Assembly: GCF_001591545.1 (NCBI RefSeq)
Contig: NZ_BCVC01000001.1
Coordinates: forward strand, 1,860,001-1,924,000
DNA from: Lederbergia lenta NBRC 16444
GTDB taxonomy: Bacteria > Bacillota > Bacilli > Bacillales > Bacillaceae_C
Length of the DNA: 64,000 bases
Direction of reading: 5' to 3'
Positions within the stretch are counted from its first letter, which is position 1, and the number at the start of each line of letters is the position of its first letter. A model generated the notes under the pieces. The model made no database searches, was not told where the DNA came from, and worked only from the letters and a program-made list of their open reading frames with translations. Shown here piece after piece: positions 37,901 through 48,383 of this stretch. The position numbers and the translations under genes were made by a program.

Positions 37901-38349
37901 AAGGCAATGGCTTCTTCTAGATTAGCTACCGGACCATCACTACCTGGAATCACTGGAATGCCCGCAAGAAGAGCTTGTTCTTTCGCTTTTACTTTATCTC
38001 CAAACATATCTAATTGTTCAATGGATGGACCAATAAAAATAATTCCTTCTTCCTCACACCTCCTTGCTAGTTCAATATTCTCAGAAAGAAAGCCATAACC
38101 AGGATGAATTGCGTCTGCACCTGATTTCCTTGCTATTTGAAGAATACCTTCAATATCCAAATAGGCATCAATTGGCTTTTTACCTACTCCAACAATATAG
38201 GCTTCATCCGCCTTATAACGATGATAGGAACCAGAATCTTCACGCGAGTAAACGGCAACTGTTCGTATTCCTAGCTCCGTGCAAGCTCGGAATACTCTAA
38301 TCGCGATTTCCCCTCTATTCGCCACCAAAACCTTGTTTATTTTCTTCAT
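34914..38349 (-). pseudogene. pycA: Pyruvate carboxylase gene with a frameshift
   Basis: The gene reads as an intact pyruvate carboxylase except at about 36039-36045. The upstream frame encodes biotin carboxylase (start to about residue 460) and most of the carboxyltransferase domain, then, after IDIVDTALGSM, runs into unrelated residues and stops at 35968. The normal sequence (GQTSQPSLNSLLYALEG) resumes in another frame and continues to 34914 through the rest of the carboxyltransferase domain and the biotinyl domain (ITEAMKMETT). A two-base deletion at the Ser-Gly after SM explains it: with those bases restored the product is 1145 residues, the usual size. Either an assembly error or a real loss of anaplerotic pyruvate-to-oxaloacetate conversion. 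Confidence 0.92.
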
Positions 38350-38395
38350 TCTTCTCTCCCCTTCTTGCGATCTCTATACATTTGTATATAAATGA

Positions 38396-39619
38396 TCAAC
38401 GCTGTATTGCTTTACCGACTTGATGTTTCGTTCGTAAAGTATCAAGCTGAGGATCAGGAGCAGCCTTTTCAGTTTTATATTTTTTATCATAGTTTTTAAA
38501 CATAGAAACATTTGTTAGTATTCCCATGCATATAGACAAAACAAGTATCGAGGAGCCGCCATAACTAATAAACGGTAAAGTAACACCAGTGATGGGGATT
38601 AACCCTGAAGCACCACCTAAATTGATAAACGATTGAAGACCGAGCATACCCGCAATTCCAATGGCTAACATACTACCAAAAGGATCACGACAACTAATAC
38701 CAATAAAAATACCGCGGAGCACTAGATAGCCGATTCCTAATATAACAAAAGCCACTCCAAATAGACCGAGTTCTTCAGCTATGATTGCCATAATGAAATC
38801 TGTATGTGCTTCAGGAAGATAGCCTAATTTTTGAACACTTTGACCTAAACCTAATCCTTTTATTCCCCCAGAACCAATCGCTAAATAGGAATTTACAAGT
38901 TGGAAACCTTGGTCTCCAACTGTTCCAAACGGATCTAAAAACCCTTCAATCCTTTTCATATTTCCAGATGTAAATATTTTATCCATTTTCAGGATGAAAA
39001 ACGGGGCTAATAAACTAATTAATAATACGCCAAGCATGACAAGTTTAAAAATCGTTTTAAAACGCATGCCTGAGCAAATAATTATCATCATACCAATTAA
39101 GAAGGTAATTAAAGCTGTCCCATTATCAGGTTCTATTTTGATTAGAAAGCATACAAATACGAGATATATAACCGGTGGAAGAACCCCTTTATTAAGTTGG
39201 TCAATATATCGCTGTTTATTTGCATAGACTGCGGATAAATAAATAATAACACTTATTTTAACGAACTCTGATGGTTGAATTTTTCTCGCACCAACCTGAA
39301 TCCAACTTTGAGCATTATTTGTCGCATGTCCAAAGAAATAAACGGCAAAAAGGCCTAATACAGCAAGGAATGTCATAACCATAAGAAACTTTTTATTACG
39401 AAATGCTTTATAAGGAAATACAGCAAAGAATATAAAGATGAGAAACGCAACGATTAAATTTATCTTTTGTTTTTGATAAAAAAAATCGGCTGGATATCCA
39501 TAATATTGGACTGCCATTACCATACTAGAACTATAGATCATTACAAGCCCAAACAGACATAATAGTATGTATACAATAACAATGGAGTAATCATATGATT
39601 TTAATATTTTTTTTAACAT
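38396..39619 (-). CDS. ftsW: SEDS-family peptidoglycan glycosyltransferase FtsW
   Basis: From the ATG at 39619 (GGAAGAG upstream) the protein has 407 residues and ten membrane helices. It shows the SEDS signature in the PEAHTDFIMAIIAEELGLFG and ITGVTLPFISYGGSS segments. FtsW polymerises septal peptidoglycan with PBP2B. It lies 46 bases ahead of pycA with no visible terminator, so read-through into pycA is possible. Position next to ylaN matches B. subtilis ylaO/ftsW rather than spoVE or rodA. Confidence 0.92.
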   Translation of the reverse strand: MLKKILKSYDYSIVIVYILLCLFGLVMIYSSSMVMAVQYYGYPADFFYQKQKINLIVAFLIFIFFAVFPYKAFRNKKFLMVMTFLAVLGLFAVYFFGHATNNAQSWIQVGARKIQPSEFVKISVIIYLSAVYANKQRYIDQLNKGVLPPVIYLVFVCFLIKIEPDNGTALITFLIGMMIIICSGMRFKTIFKLVMLGVLLISLLAPFFILKMDKIFTSGNMKRIEGFLDPFGTVGDQGFQLVNSYLAIGSGGIKGLGLGQSVQKLGYLPEAHTDFIMAIIAEELGLFGVAFVILGIGYLVLRGIFIGISCRDPFGSMLAIGIAGMLGLQSFINLGGASGLIPITGVTLPFISYGGSSILVLSICMGILTNVSMFKNYDKKYKTEKAAPDPQLDTLRTKHQVGKAIQR

Positions 39620-39715
39620 CGAACTCTTCCAATCTTTGTGAGTTTGGATTTGAATTATTTCCACAAGTAATCAAACGCCTATGTAAACAGATAAGAATAT
39701 AACCAATTCTTGTCC

Positions 39716-39760
39716 TATAAAAAAACCCAAACAATTTCGTTGAACTGTTTGAGTTTTAGT
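39716..39760 (-). terminator. Terminator of ylaN
   Basis: AAACTCAAACA and TGTTTGGGTTT pair on the minus strand with a 12-base loop and are followed by a T run. Confidence 0.75.
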
Positions 39761-39825
39761 ATAAAATTACCGCTGAAAATCATGCGGATACAAATGGTTT
39801 CAAGTAATGTTGGCATAAGGAATTC

Positions 39826-40107
39826 TTATTTTCTCAAAGAGGCTTCATGTAATGCAGATAGCTGTCTTTCTAAAGAATCCATTAGTTCTTTCCCGCTTAT
39901 TTCATCTACTAATCCAAGACGGACAGCAAAGTCTATCTCACGGGACAGACCGAACATTTGAGTGTCCAGCACTTCCTCATACAAAGGGCATTGAGGCATT
40001 GTTAAATTGTCCATTTGTACCTGTATTAAACGCAAGATTTTTTCAGCGTCCGCCTTAAGAAGAGCAAAGGCCTTTTCTCGATGATCTATTATCATTTCAG
40101 ACACCAC
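39826..40107 (-). CDS. ylaN: YlaN family protein
   Basis: A protein of about 92-93 residues with the strongly conserved core [38 protein letters not shown] (given in part). GTG codons at 40107 and 40104, just after AGGGGG, are the best starts; an in-frame ATG at 40131 lies upstream of the ribosome-binding site. YlaN is linked to iron homeostasis, and in Staphylococcus aureus it binds Fur. Confidence 0.92.
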   Translation of the reverse strand: MVSEMIIDHREKAFALLKADAEKILRLIQVQMDNLTMPQCPLYEEVLDTQMFGLSREIDFAVRLGLVDEISGKELMDSLERQLSALHEASLRK

Positions 40108-40322
40108 ACTAATCCCCCTGTCTCCGAACAAATAGACAATACTATCTATAAATTTTACCGCTATTATGTATAAATTGCAAGAGGTAAGCCGGAATTGAAA
40201 TGTTTGAAAGAATATTGTTAATAACTTTGTGGAACATCACTCTATTAGAATCATAGTATCTTGACTTTTAATTTCCTTTCTTTCGCGTTATACTTTTAAT
40301 GTAAGAGAAAGGAGTTTTAAAA

Positions 40323-40817
40323 ATGAATTCTATTATTCCTTTTAAAGGAAAAGTCAATTTTCCAATCACGCTTGATGCCGGCGTATGGATTTTTGATGAT
40401 CGCAGAATTGATCTAAATACATATTTTACAGATGCTTCAGAGGAAGAAACTGAAGAAGAAGAATTTACTGTTGTTTCCAAGCATTGGGATCGTGTAATTA
40501 AGGAAGGGGCAACCGCTCCACCTACACTTAAATCTGAACGACAGTTTGAAAAGGTGAAGATACTAACAGGAACATTCGGCATAATATTGGAACCGTTTTT
40601 AAAAAATGCGGAACCTACTGAAGATGCCTTATCCCTTATTATTGAGACGGCTGATGGTGACTACTCGGTGCCTTTAGCAGAAGCCTATCAATTGATCCTT
40701 GCTTTTTCTAAAGACGGAAAACCTCTCAGAGAAGATGGACCTGTACATATCCTTTTTCCTGACGGGTCAAATCAGGAAAATCCGATTAAAAATGTAAAAG
40801 CGTTCAGGGTTGATTAA
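40323..40817 (+). CDS. YlaL-like hypothetical protein
   Basis: A 164-residue acidic protein beginning MNSIIPFKGKVNFPITLDAGVWIFDDR. An acidic stretch (EEETEEEE) lies near residue 42. The C-terminal half (YSVPLAEAYQLILAFSKDGKPL, GPVHILFPDGS) resembles the end of the oxidoreductase molybdopterin-binding fold, but no cofactor ligand is visible. Position and size fit B. subtilis ylaL. GGAG precedes the ATG. Function unknown. Confidence 0.75.
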   Translation: MNSIIPFKGKVNFPITLDAGVWIFDDRRIDLNTYFTDASEEETEEEEFTVVSKHWDRVIKEGATAPPTLKSERQFEKVKILTGTFGIILEPFLKNAEPTEDALSLIIETADGDYSVPLAEAYQLILAFSKDGKPLREDGPVHILFPDGSNQENPIKNVKAFRVD

Positions 40818-40853
40818 TCACTTATCGAAGCCTTAATATTCTTTTCCGCCCAT

Positions 40854-40886
40854 TAAGCAGACGGTGTGCACCGTCTGCTTTTTTGT
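40854..40886. terminator. Bidirectional terminator between ylaL and phoH
   Basis: AGCAGACGGT and ACCGTCTGCT pair around GTGC, followed by T6 on the plus strand. Confidence 0.9.
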
Positions 40887-40891
40887 ACGTA

Positions 40892-42220
40892 CTAAAGTAA
40901 ATCTGCTGCTAATTGCGCAAGTTCTGAACGTTCTCCTTTAAGAAGTTTTATATGACCAGCAACTTCTTCTTCTTTAAACTTTTCTAAAATATAGCTTAAA
41001 CCATTATTATATTCATCTAAATAAGGATGATCTATTTGCTCTGGATCCCCCATGAAAACAATTTTACTTCTTTCGCCCACTCTTGTAAGAATAGTTTTTG
41101 CCTCATGCTTAGTTAAATTTTGCGCTTCATCTATAATAATAAACTGCTCAGGTATACTTCTCCCTCGAATATAAGTAAGTGCTTCTACCTCAATAGAACT
41201 CATCCCCGCTAATATCGCATCAATTTCTCCAGGTTTTTTCGTATTAAATAAAAATTCCAAGTTATCATAGACAGGTTGCATCCACGGCCTTAATTTTTCT
41301 TGTTTTTCACCTGGTAGATAACCAATATCTTTTCCAACTGGAATAATTGGTCTAGCAACTAATAGCTTTTTATATAAACGTAAATCCTCTGTTTGCATAA
41401 GTCCTGCAGCAAGCGCTAATAAGGTTTTTCCTGTGCCAGCTTTTCCAGTCATTGTAACTAGCTGGATATCTTTTCGAAATAGTAACTCTGCAGCCATTGA
41501 CTGTTGAGCATTTCGAGGCTTTACTCCCCATACAGAATCATGTTTATTGACTAGTTTTTTAATAATTGTTCCTGATTGATCTACCATTCCTAAGGCAGAC
41601 GCGGAACTTCCAAGCTCATCTTTCATAATCAAAAATTGATTCGGATACAATGTTTGATTGACATACTCCTTACTTTCAATTTCTCCCTTCTCATAAAACC
41701 TTCTTAACATATCAATATCCACATAAAGCTCTTGCAGCCCTGTATACAAATGATCCATTTCAACTACTCGATCGTTTAAAAAATCCTCCGCATACAGGCC
41801 TATTGCATCAGCTTTTACTCTTAGTAAAGCATCTTTACTAACAAGAATTACTGGTCGACCATTTGTTTTCGTTTCTTCTTCTAATGCAATATTTTTAGCT
41901 ACGGCCAATATCCGATTATCGTTTGTTTTTTCTACGAAAATCTCTTGCAGCTGATGAAAAGAGCGATGGTTTAATTCAATTCTAAGTGTTCCCCCATTAT
42001 CTAATTGAATTTTTTCATGCAATTTTCCTGTTAATCTAAAACCATCGATTAGCTTAGAAACATACCTTGCATTTCGACCGATTTCATTCATATAACGTTT
42101 TTTTGAATCTACTTCTTCAAGCACTACTGCAGGAATGACTATTTCATTATCCGCAAATGAGAATACGGCATTCGGATCTTGCAATAAGACATTCGTATCT
42201 AACACGTATATTTTTGTCAA
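40892..42220 (-). CDS. ylaK: PIN-PhoH family ATPase (YlaK)
   Basis: A 442-residue fusion of an N-terminal PIN nuclease domain (IYVLDTNVLLQDP at 4-16, further acidic residues to about 135) and a C-terminal PhoH ATPase domain. The Walker A motif GKAGTGKT is near residue 255 and FIIDEAQNLT near 360 is Walker B. Such PIN-PhoH (PhoH2-type) proteins couple RNA unwinding with cleavage in other bacteria. The start is TTG behind GGAGGC. Confidence 0.9.
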   Translation of the reverse strand: MTKIYVLDTNVLLQDPNAVFSFADNEIVIPAVVLEEVDSKKRYMNEIGRNARYVSKLIDGFRLTGKLHEKIQLDNGGTLRIELNHRSFHQLQEIFVEKTNDNRILAVAKNIALEEETKTNGRPVILVSKDALLRVKADAIGLYAEDFLNDRVVEMDHLYTGLQELYVDIDMLRRFYEKGEIESKEYVNQTLYPNQFLIMKDELGSSASALGMVDQSGTIIKKLVNKHDSVWGVKPRNAQQSMAAELLFRKDIQLVTMTGKAGTGKTLLALAAGLMQTEDLRLYKKLLVARPIIPVGKDIGYLPGEKQEKLRPWMQPVYDNLEFLFNTKKPGEIDAILAGMSSIEVEALTYIRGRSIPEQFIIIDEAQNLTKHEAKTILTRVGERSKIVFMGDPEQIDHPYLDEYNNGLSYILEKFKEEEVAGHIKLLKGERSELAQLAADLL

Positions 42221-42555
42221 ATTGATGCCTCCTGCTTCTTTTTAATATTCTATGTGAGCCCATTGCGGCCGGTTCCAACCGAATAATTCATCATTCAAGA
42301 TGGCACCTTTTATATGAAATATATGTATTCCTGCATAAAGATAGAATAAAACCACAAAATATAAGAGGAATGGCGAAGAGTTTGTTTAGGGATCAGATGG
42401 AAAAGCCTTTAGAAATGGGTAGATTTAAATTTTTAAAAAACTGGTGTCCCTAGCATCTAAAAACTAATAATAAGAGCGCTGCACCCAAAATACCTAAAGC
42501 TAGACATTCAAAAAGTAGGAAAGATGTAAAGAGAATATAAACTGGAGGTCTCATC
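42221..42555. other. Divergent intergenic region between ylaK and ylaJ
   Basis: About 335 bp without a convincing gene. A 27-codon plus-strand frame from 42371 abuts a purine run with no proper spacing and was not accepted. Promoters for ylaK and ylaJ should be here. Confidence 0.45.
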
Positions 42556-43152
42556 ATGCGTAAATTTAGTTTGATCATTATGTTATTATTTATTTTGTCA
42601 GCTTGCACTCAAAATAACGCTGAACCTAATATCCAGCAAAATGAAGTTTTGCCCCAAGGTGTATCTGTAAAAGATAGTCATATTAATTTAAACGATAATA
42701 AAAATTTATCCGATGAAGAAAAAGCAGATCATCTTGTAAACCTAGTCGCTAGCATCCCAAATGTAAATAATGCAACAGCAGTTGTTATTGGTGACTTTGC
42801 GATGGTAGGTATAGATGTGGATGCTGATTTGGAAAGATCAAAAGTTGGTAGTGTCAAATATTCAGTAGTCGAAAGCTTAAAACATGATCCACATGGCGCA
42901 AATGCTATGGTTATTGCAGATCCTGATCTTTATGCACGTTTAAAAGAAGTTGGCGAGGATACGAGAAACGGAAAGCCTATAGAAGGAATTATGAATGAAT
43001 TGTCTGACATAGCTGGAAGATTAATGCCTGATGTTCCCCCTAATGAAAGTGGTAAAAATCCAGAAGATGCCTTAAAGAAACCAAAAAAAGAAATGAACCC
43101 ACATAATCGCCAACAGTTAGATAAGGAACAACAAGAGCATTCCAGTGAATAA
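42556..43152 (+). CDS. ylaJ: YhcN/YlaJ family sporulation lipoprotein
   Basis: A 198-residue lipoprotein (LSAC, lipidation at C17). The core (about 55-160) has VNLVASIPNVNNATAVVIGDFAMVGIDVDADL, the YhcN/YlaJ domain, followed by a polar tail rich in K, P, E and Q. Family members are found in the spore and affect germination. GGAGGTC precedes the ATG. ylaJ and ylaI run on the plus strand, opposite to typA. Confidence 0.88.
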   Translation: MRKFSLIIMLLFILSACTQNNAEPNIQQNEVLPQGVSVKDSHINLNDNKNLSDEEKADHLVNLVASIPNVNNATAVVIGDFAMVGIDVDADLERSKVGSVKYSVVESLKHDPHGANAMVIADPDLYARLKEVGEDTRNGKPIEGIMNELSDIAGRLMPDVPPNESGKNPEDALKKPKKEMNPHNRQQLDKEQQEHSSE

Positions 43153-43228
43153 AATTATATTGTTAACGATTATTTCATGATATACTATGTAGAAAATGAA
43201 TGAGTTGCATTCAGCCGAGGTGTTTATC

Positions 43229-43429
43229 ATGAAAGTACAATGTGTCATCTGTGATCAGCAATCAACTATTGATACTGACTCACCGTTAGCAAAAAAACTA
43301 CGTAACCATCCTATACACACTTACATGTGTGACATATGTCATGATCGCATAAAAGTGAACACACAAGCAAGATTGGCCAATAGCTCATTTCAACTATACA
43401 CGTACAAAACAGAATTGAATGAGTTTTAA
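43229..43429 (+). CDS. ylaI: YlaI, DUF2197 zinc-ribbon-like protein
   Basis: From the ATG at 43229 (GAGGTG upstream) the product is 66 residues. Two Cys pairs, C-V-I-C near residue 5 and C-D-I-C near residue 36, form a likely zinc ribbon. Followed by a strong terminator. Function unknown. Confidence 0.85.
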   Translation: MKVQCVICDQQSTIDTDSPLAKKLRNHPIHTYMCDICHDRIKVNTQARLANSSFQLYTYKTELNEF

Positions 43430-43455
43430 CTATCATAGTTAATATATTTAAATTA

Positions 43456-43496
43456 AAAAAACAAACGCTACAAATACCGTAGCGTTTGTTTTTTTG
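43456..43496 (+). terminator. Terminator of ylaI
   Basis: ACAAACGCTAC pairs with GTAGCGTTTGT around a seven-base loop, with T8 after it. Confidence 0.9.
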
Positions 43497-43642
43497 TAGA
43501 TTGTCGAAAAAAATATTAGAGACTAGTGCGTATGTAATGGATCATCACTAAACCGTTTGTACGATACTCGAGAGACCTAGCCATTGAACTTATACCTACC
43601 CACACCTGTTGTCCCTAAACGCGCATCTTCTACTTTTCTAAG

Positions 43643-43996
43643 TTATATTCTTCCAGCTTTTTTCTCTCGGTTTAATCGAACTTTGTAAATAATTAATATT
43701 AATGCAGCAACCATAAGTCCTTCTGCGATTGGTAAAAATATCGCCAAGAAAGTTAAGAATAAGCAGCCTATGATTAAAAACAGATAAATAACAATTGATT
43801 TTCCGAGTGGAAGCTTTTTAGCGAAACCTAATTTATATACTAGGACTGCCAACCCTGTAAGGGTAATCCAAAGTAACCAATTTGCTAATGCCGGGCTGTT
43901 AGTTAAGTTATAAAAAAAACGTAATGTGGGGGAAAACTTATCAATCGCCCTTTGATCTGCACTAGTAAGTGCTAAAACAAACATATTATTCATCAT
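43643..43996 (-). CDS. ylaH: YlaH-like membrane protein
   Basis: A membrane protein of about 117-125 residues with three helices, a loop [27 protein letters not shown] and a basic C-terminal tail ([11 protein letters not shown]). The start is not settled: AAAGGAG lies 14 bases before the ATG at 43996, and a TTG at 44020 would put it inside the gene. Follows typA as in B. subtilis. Function unknown. Confidence 0.78.
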   Translation of the reverse strand: MMNNMFVLALTSADQRAIDKFSPTLRFFYNLTNSPALANWLLWITLTGLAVLVYKLGFAKKLPLGKSIVIYLFLIIGCLFLTFLAIFLPIAEGLMVAALILIIYKVRLNREKKAGRI

Positions 43997-44133
43997 GAAT
44001 GCTATACTTACTCCTTTCAAATTTCTAATAACGAGTTAACAAGATACCTGTATGTTAACTAATTTGCTGGCCCATTTCTATGAAATGAGAGAACTATACT
44101 CTTACTAGCATATAACTAAGAAATCTAAGAAGA

Positions 44134-44164
44134 TAAAAAACCGGCCCCCTTTTCAGGGACCGTA
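44134..44164 (-). terminator. Terminator of typA
   Basis: ACGGTCCC and GGGGCCGGT pair around TGAAAAG on the minus strand, then T6. Confidence 0.8.
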
Positions 44165-44211
44165 TAAATCATATCATATTTTAAAGCGAAACGAATATTG
44201 TTATTGTTCTA

Positions 44212-46041
44212 TTACACAGTCTTTTTCTTTTTAATAGACTTTTCTCGTTCATTTTTATTCAATATTTTCTTACGCATCCTTATAGATTCTGGTGTTACTT
44301 CACAATACTCATCGTCATTCAAATATTCTAATGCTTCTTCCAGCGATAAAATTCTAGGCTTTTTAATAACGGATGTTTGATCTTTATTAGCTGAACGAAT
44401 ATTAGTAATTTGTTTTGTTTTTGTAATATTAACCGTTATATCATTTTCTCTTGTATGTTCTCCAACAATCATACCTTCATATATTTCCGTACCAGGCTCA
44501 ACAAATATTGTTCCACGATCTTCAACATGCATGATGCCGTAAGTAGTTGATTTTCCAGTTTCCATGGAGACGATAACACCTTGTCTTCTACCACCAACCT
44601 GGCCTTGTTGCATTGGTTCGTAACTTTCGAAAGTATGATTTAAAATACCATATCCTCTAGTTAATGTCATAAACTCTGTTGTATAACCAATTAAACCGCG
44701 TGCAGGAATATGGAAAACTAAGCGTACTTGTCCATTTCCATTATTGATCATATCTAACATTTCGCCTTTTCGAGAACCCATTGATTCGATTACCCCACCA
44801 GTATGTTCTTCTGGGATATCAATTTGCACTCTTTCAATCGGTTCGCATTTAACACCATCAATTTCCTTAATAATAACTTGCGGTTTGGATACTTGTAATT
44901 CAAAGCCTTCTCTTCGCATATTCTCAATCAAGATTGATAAGTGAAGTTCCCCACGCCCGGAAACCGTCCACGCGTCAGGTGAATCCGTGTCTTCAACCCT
45001 CAGACTTACATCTGTTTCCAATTGACTTTTAAGTCGCTCTTCAATTTTTCTAGATGTAATGAATTTTCCTTCTCGCCCTGCAAAAGGACTATTATTAACA
45101 AGAAAAGTCATTTGGAGAGTTGGTTCATCAATTCGTAAAGCAGGTAATGGCTCTTGATGTTCAACAGGACAAATAGTATCACCTACATCGATATCTTCCA
45201 TGCCAGAGACTGCAATCAAGTCTCCTGCATATGCTTCAGTAATCTCTACACGTTTCAGACCTAGGAAGCCAGATAATTTAGATACACGGAAGTTTTTCAC
45301 TTTTCCATCTTGCTTTAGCATCGCAACTTGCTGGCCAACTTTGATTGTCCCTCTGAATACTCGCCCAATACCAATTCTTCCTACGTAATCACTATAGTCT
45401 AATAGTGAAACTTGAAATTGTAATGGTTCCTCTTTATTATCTATCGGTGCTGGGATATGCTCAATGATTGCATCATAAAGAACTTGCATATTTTCATCTT
45501 GTTGGTCTGGATCAAGGCTTGCAGTTCCATTAATACCTGATGCGTAGATAACAGGGAATTCTAACTGATCATCATTTGCATCTAACTCAATAAACAGCTC
45601 TAAAACTTCGTCAACAACTTCCTGCGGACGAGCAAAATCACGATCAATTTTATTCACAACAACAATTGGAGTTAAATTTTGCTCCAATGCCTTTTTAAGC
45701 ACGAATCTCGTTTGTGGCATACAGCCTTCATACGCGTCAACAACAAGTATTACACCATCTACCATTTTCAAAATACGTTCTACTTCGCCACCAAAGTCTG
45801 CGTGACCAGGAGTATCCAGTATATTGATTTTTGTTTCTTTATATTGAATGGCAGTATTTTTCGCCAAAATAGTTATACCGCGTTCTCTTTCTATATCATC
45901 GGAATCCATTGCTCTCTCGGCTACTTGTTCATTGGTACGAAAAGTACCGGATTGCTTTAATAATTGGTCAACTAGTGTAGTTTTACCATGGTCAACGTGG
46001 GCAATAATTGCAATATTCCTGATGTCTTCTCTTATATTCAA
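44212..46041 (-). CDS. typA: Translational GTPase TypA/BipA
   Basis: A 609-residue ribosome-associated GTPase. The P-loop AHVDHGKT is at residues 14-21, switch II is [14 protein letters not shown] and the guanine motif is NKIDR. The BipA-specific C-terminal domain contains [20 protein letters not shown] and the basic tail. It supports ribosome assembly at low temperature and stress. The start is TTG behind AGGAGGAAC. Confidence 0.96.
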   Translation of the reverse strand: MNIREDIRNIAIIAHVDHGKTTLVDQLLKQSGTFRTNEQVAERAMDSDDIERERGITILAKNTAIQYKETKINILDTPGHADFGGEVERILKMVDGVILVVDAYEGCMPQTRFVLKKALEQNLTPIVVVNKIDRDFARPQEVVDEVLELFIELDANDDQLEFPVIYASGINGTASLDPDQQDENMQVLYDAIIEHIPAPIDNKEEPLQFQVSLLDYSDYVGRIGIGRVFRGTIKVGQQVAMLKQDGKVKNFRVSKLSGFLGLKRVEITEAYAGDLIAVSGMEDIDVGDTICPVEHQEPLPALRIDEPTLQMTFLVNNSPFAGREGKFITSRKIEERLKSQLETDVSLRVEDTDSPDAWTVSGRGELHLSILIENMRREGFELQVSKPQVIIKEIDGVKCEPIERVQIDIPEEHTGGVIESMGSRKGEMLDMINNGNGQVRLVFHIPARGLIGYTTEFMTLTRGYGILNHTFESYEPMQQGQVGGRRQGVIVSMETGKSTTYGIMHVEDRGTIFVEPGTEIYEGMIVGEHTRENDITVNITKTKQITNIRSANKDQTSVIKKPRILSLEEALEYLNDDEYCEVTPESIRMRKKILNKNEREKSIKKKKTV

Positions 46042-46251
46042 AATTGTTCCTCCTGCCTATTTTAAAAAAACACAATTCTTTTGCTCAAATGGAAGATGCC
46101 AATCTGATTAATATGAAAATCAAACAGCACCATATTTATATTTTGTTTCATTTAAACCGTTTGTTAATTGGATTAACTGAATTATTATACCACACACTTT
46201 TGAAAAAATATATTTATTTTGTATAATAGAGTAGTATGGAGGCGAATAAAA

Positions 46252-46437
46252 ATGAAGGGCATTCAATGGAATTTACTACTACTTTCCACCTTAGGAGCTT
46301 TTTCGATTATTGGAATAGGATTTTCAATCGGTGCAAAAAGCTTATTAGGTGTGCTAATTTCTATTATACTTTTGATTGGTATAATGGGCTTAGGGTTTAT
46401 TATTAAGAAAAAAATGCGTGAGACAGGAAAGCTTTAA
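46252..46437 (+). CDS. ylaF: YlaF, DUF5325 small membrane protein
   Basis: From the ATG at 46252 (GGAGGCG upstream) the product is 61 residues with two membrane helices (MKGIQWNLLLLSTLGAFSII, and a second from about residue 32) and a basic end. This is the YlaF family; no function known. Confidence 0.82.
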   Translation: MKGIQWNLLLLSTLGAFSIIGIGFSIGAKSLLGVLISIILLIGIMGLGFIIKKKMRETGKL

Positions 46438-46440
46438 TTT

Positions 46441-46482
46441 GGAAATAAAAGGTGAAACCTCATGTTGTCACCTTTTATTTCA
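46441..46482. terminator. Bidirectional terminator between ylaF and suhB
   Basis: AAATAAAAGGTGA pairs perfectly with TCACCTTTTATTT around a 12-base loop; both genes end at it. Confidence 0.88.
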
Positions 46483-46489
46483 TTTTGAA

Positions 46490-47284
46490 CTACTGCTCCT
46501 TTAAGTATCTCTGCATAATGTTCTCATGTAACCCTGGTTTTGAAACTAATATGCTACCCGTTTCAAGTAAATTTACACGTTCACCTTGCAGATTAGTTAC
46601 AATTCCTCCTAATTCCTCCACGATAATTTTCCCGGCAGCAAAATCCCATGGAGCTAGCCTCATACTAATATAAGAATCAAGGCGACCGGTAGCGACATAA
46701 GCAATTTCCAAAGCAGCCGAACCATAAGAACGCGTACCTCGTACATCTCTTATAAGCGGAAAAAGTTTTTTAGGATCCATATAATTATTTGATACTAACC
46801 ATTGAGCATTAAATCCAACGATTGCATTTTCTACCAATCCCTCACTAAGTAGAGGTAGTTTTTTTCCGTTGCAATATGCCCCTTCGCCTGCTTTCGCAAA
46901 ATACAGTTCATCATGGACCACATCGTATAGATAGCCTAATATCCCGATGCCATTATCATATATCCCGATAGAAATAAAAAAATTTCTCTGTTGATGAACA
47001 AAATTCATTGTCCCATCTATTGGATCAATTATCCAAACAACCCCATTTAAATCCGTGAACTTATCTCCAAAACCTTCTTCCCCCATAATCCGATGCTTAG
47101 GAAAATTCGCCCTAATATTCTCGATAAAAAATTGTTCTGTTTCTTTATCGATATTTGTAACGAGATCATTAACATTAGCTTTTGTTTGGATTTCTAAAAT
47201 CGTTGCAAATGACTGAATAATATTTTTTCTTGATTCTTTTAACCAAACTCTTGTTAATTTATCTATTTCGCTCCAGTTCGTCAT
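46490..47284 (-). CDS. suhB: Inositol monophosphatase family protein (YktC)
   Basis: A 264-residue lithium-sensitive phosphatase-type protein when started at the ATG at 47284 (GGAGGC upstream). The metal-binding motifs WIIDPIDGTMNF (about 81-92), EEGFGDKF and APWDFAAGKIIVEELGG are present. It should dephosphorylate inositol-1-phosphate or a related sugar phosphate. Position matches yktC. Confidence 0.9.
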   Translation of the reverse strand: MTNWSEIDKLTRVWLKESRKNIIQSFATILEIQTKANVNDLVTNIDKETEQFFIENIRANFPKHRIMGEEGFGDKFTDLNGVVWIIDPIDGTMNFVHQQRNFFISIGIYDNGIGILGYLYDVVHDELYFAKAGEGAYCNGKKLPLLSEGLVENAIVGFNAQWLVSNNYMDPKKLFPLIRDVRGTRSYGSAALEIAYVATGRLDSYISMRLAPWDFAAGKIIVEELGGIVTNLQGERVNLLETGSILVSKPGLHENIMQRYLKEQ

Positions 47285-47401
47285 ATTAAGCCTCCACATT
47301 TCGTCCAATAGTTATTCATTTAGCTTAGAGATAATTTGACTATAATTCAAGTGGCCATACTTATTATAAAGTAACTTTTTAGTGCTAATACATTCGCATA
47401 A

Positions 47402-47446
47402 TAAAAAACAAACTTCCATGCCAGATTTCCAGACAGGAAGTTTGCT
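47402..47446 (-). terminator. Terminator of the ykzI transcript
   Basis: CAAACTTCC and GGAAGTTTG pair on the minus strand with an 18-base loop, then T6. Confidence 0.75.
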
Positions 47447-47468
47447 TCATTCACAGTGATTTTAACAA

Positions 47469-47663
47469 TCATAATCCTTCCAATTTTACTAGTTCTTGAC
47501 GGATTCTCTCTAGTTTTCGCTTTGTTTTAGATTTAACTTCCTCATTCTCTTCTTGTATTGCTTCAAATAAAACGGCTAGCTCGTAGTTTAGTTCTAAGCG
47601 AAGAACTGCAAGTCTCTGTTTATCCAAGCTTTTTTTTCGATAAGCGTTCATTACTTGTTTCAT
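47469..47663 (-). CDS. YkzI-like small protein
   Basis: A 64-residue, highly charged, helical protein (MKQVMNAYRKKSLDKQRLAV). It resembles B. subtilis YkzI in size and place. Function unknown. It is followed by a terminator and is probably a single-gene unit. Confidence 0.7.
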   Translation of the reverse strand: MKQVMNAYRKKSLDKQRLAVLRLELNYELAVLFEAIQEENEEVKSKTKRKLERIRQELVKLEGL

Positions 47664-47938
47664 GATGAAACACCCCTTCCGAAATTAATTTGGATGGAAA
47701 TTCAGCTTTCGTTAATTGCTTGATATATTGTATGTTAACCGGATAATGCCGGTAACAAAATTGTGTGTTTACCTATGCAACCTGTTAAGCTTTAAATAAG
47801 AATACGGATTGCATATTGATGAGCGGTCTTTCAACTTTTGAGGAGCGATTAATTAATTATTACCCGTTTCAATCGTCTCATAAACTTACTTCGTATGTAA
47901 TGATAATGGCTACGATTCAAATACCTCTACCATGTATT

Positions 47939-48208
47939 TTACATTTTTATTATCGTTTCCAAATTATCGTTTTTTAATTCTTGAATAGTTCGGTAAGATG
48001 AATATCCACTTACTTCTTCAAACTCGTTGCAATATTTCTTTTCATCTGCTTTTCCGGGTACTATTTCTTTAAACCTGCGATAGGCAGATAATAAATCAGT
48101 TTTACGAATTCCTTTTTCATATGCTAGTTCTATCGCCTGAAAGAAATGCACTACATCAATGACCTCTTCAGTAGACCAATCATATGAAAATGGATATTGG
48201 TAGTCCAA
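47939..48208 (-). CDS. yktA: UPF0223 family protein (YktA)
   Basis: An 89-residue protein with the UPF0223 pattern [50 protein letters not shown] and [14 protein letters not shown]. The start is TTG. Function unknown. The 275-bp gap to ykzI is empty of genes. Confidence 0.88.
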   Translation of the reverse strand: MDYQYPFSYDWSTEEVIDVVHFFQAIELAYEKGIRKTDLLSAYRRFKEIVPGKADEKKYCNEFEEVSGYSSYRTIQELKNDNLETIIKM

Positions 48209-48339
48209 TTGTAATCCCCCTTTTCCTTTATTTACTTTAATAATTCATTTAAAATTCATTTGATACTTATTTATATTTTATACCCTGCAATTTCTTTTTC
48301 ATGCATGCAAAAAAAGTTATTGCTATTTAATTATACATA

Positions 48340-48376
48340 CAAATGGCATATCTCCTAATTACAGAGATATGCCATG
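48340..48376 (-). terminator. Palindrome after the deacetylase gene
   Basis: ATGGCATATCTC (48343-48354) pairs perfectly with GAGATATGCCAT (48363-48374). No T run follows, so termination is only a likely role. Confidence 0.55.
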
Positions 48377-48383
48377 CTACCAT

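Noticed and set aside
38350-38395. Transcription terminator between ftsW and pycA
   Set aside because: No hairpin with T tract could be found in the 46-bp gap.
42371-42454. 27-codon plus-strand frame upstream of ylaJ
   Set aside because: The purine run touches the ATG with no spacing, so a ribosome-binding site is unlikely, and the residues do not look like a known peptide.
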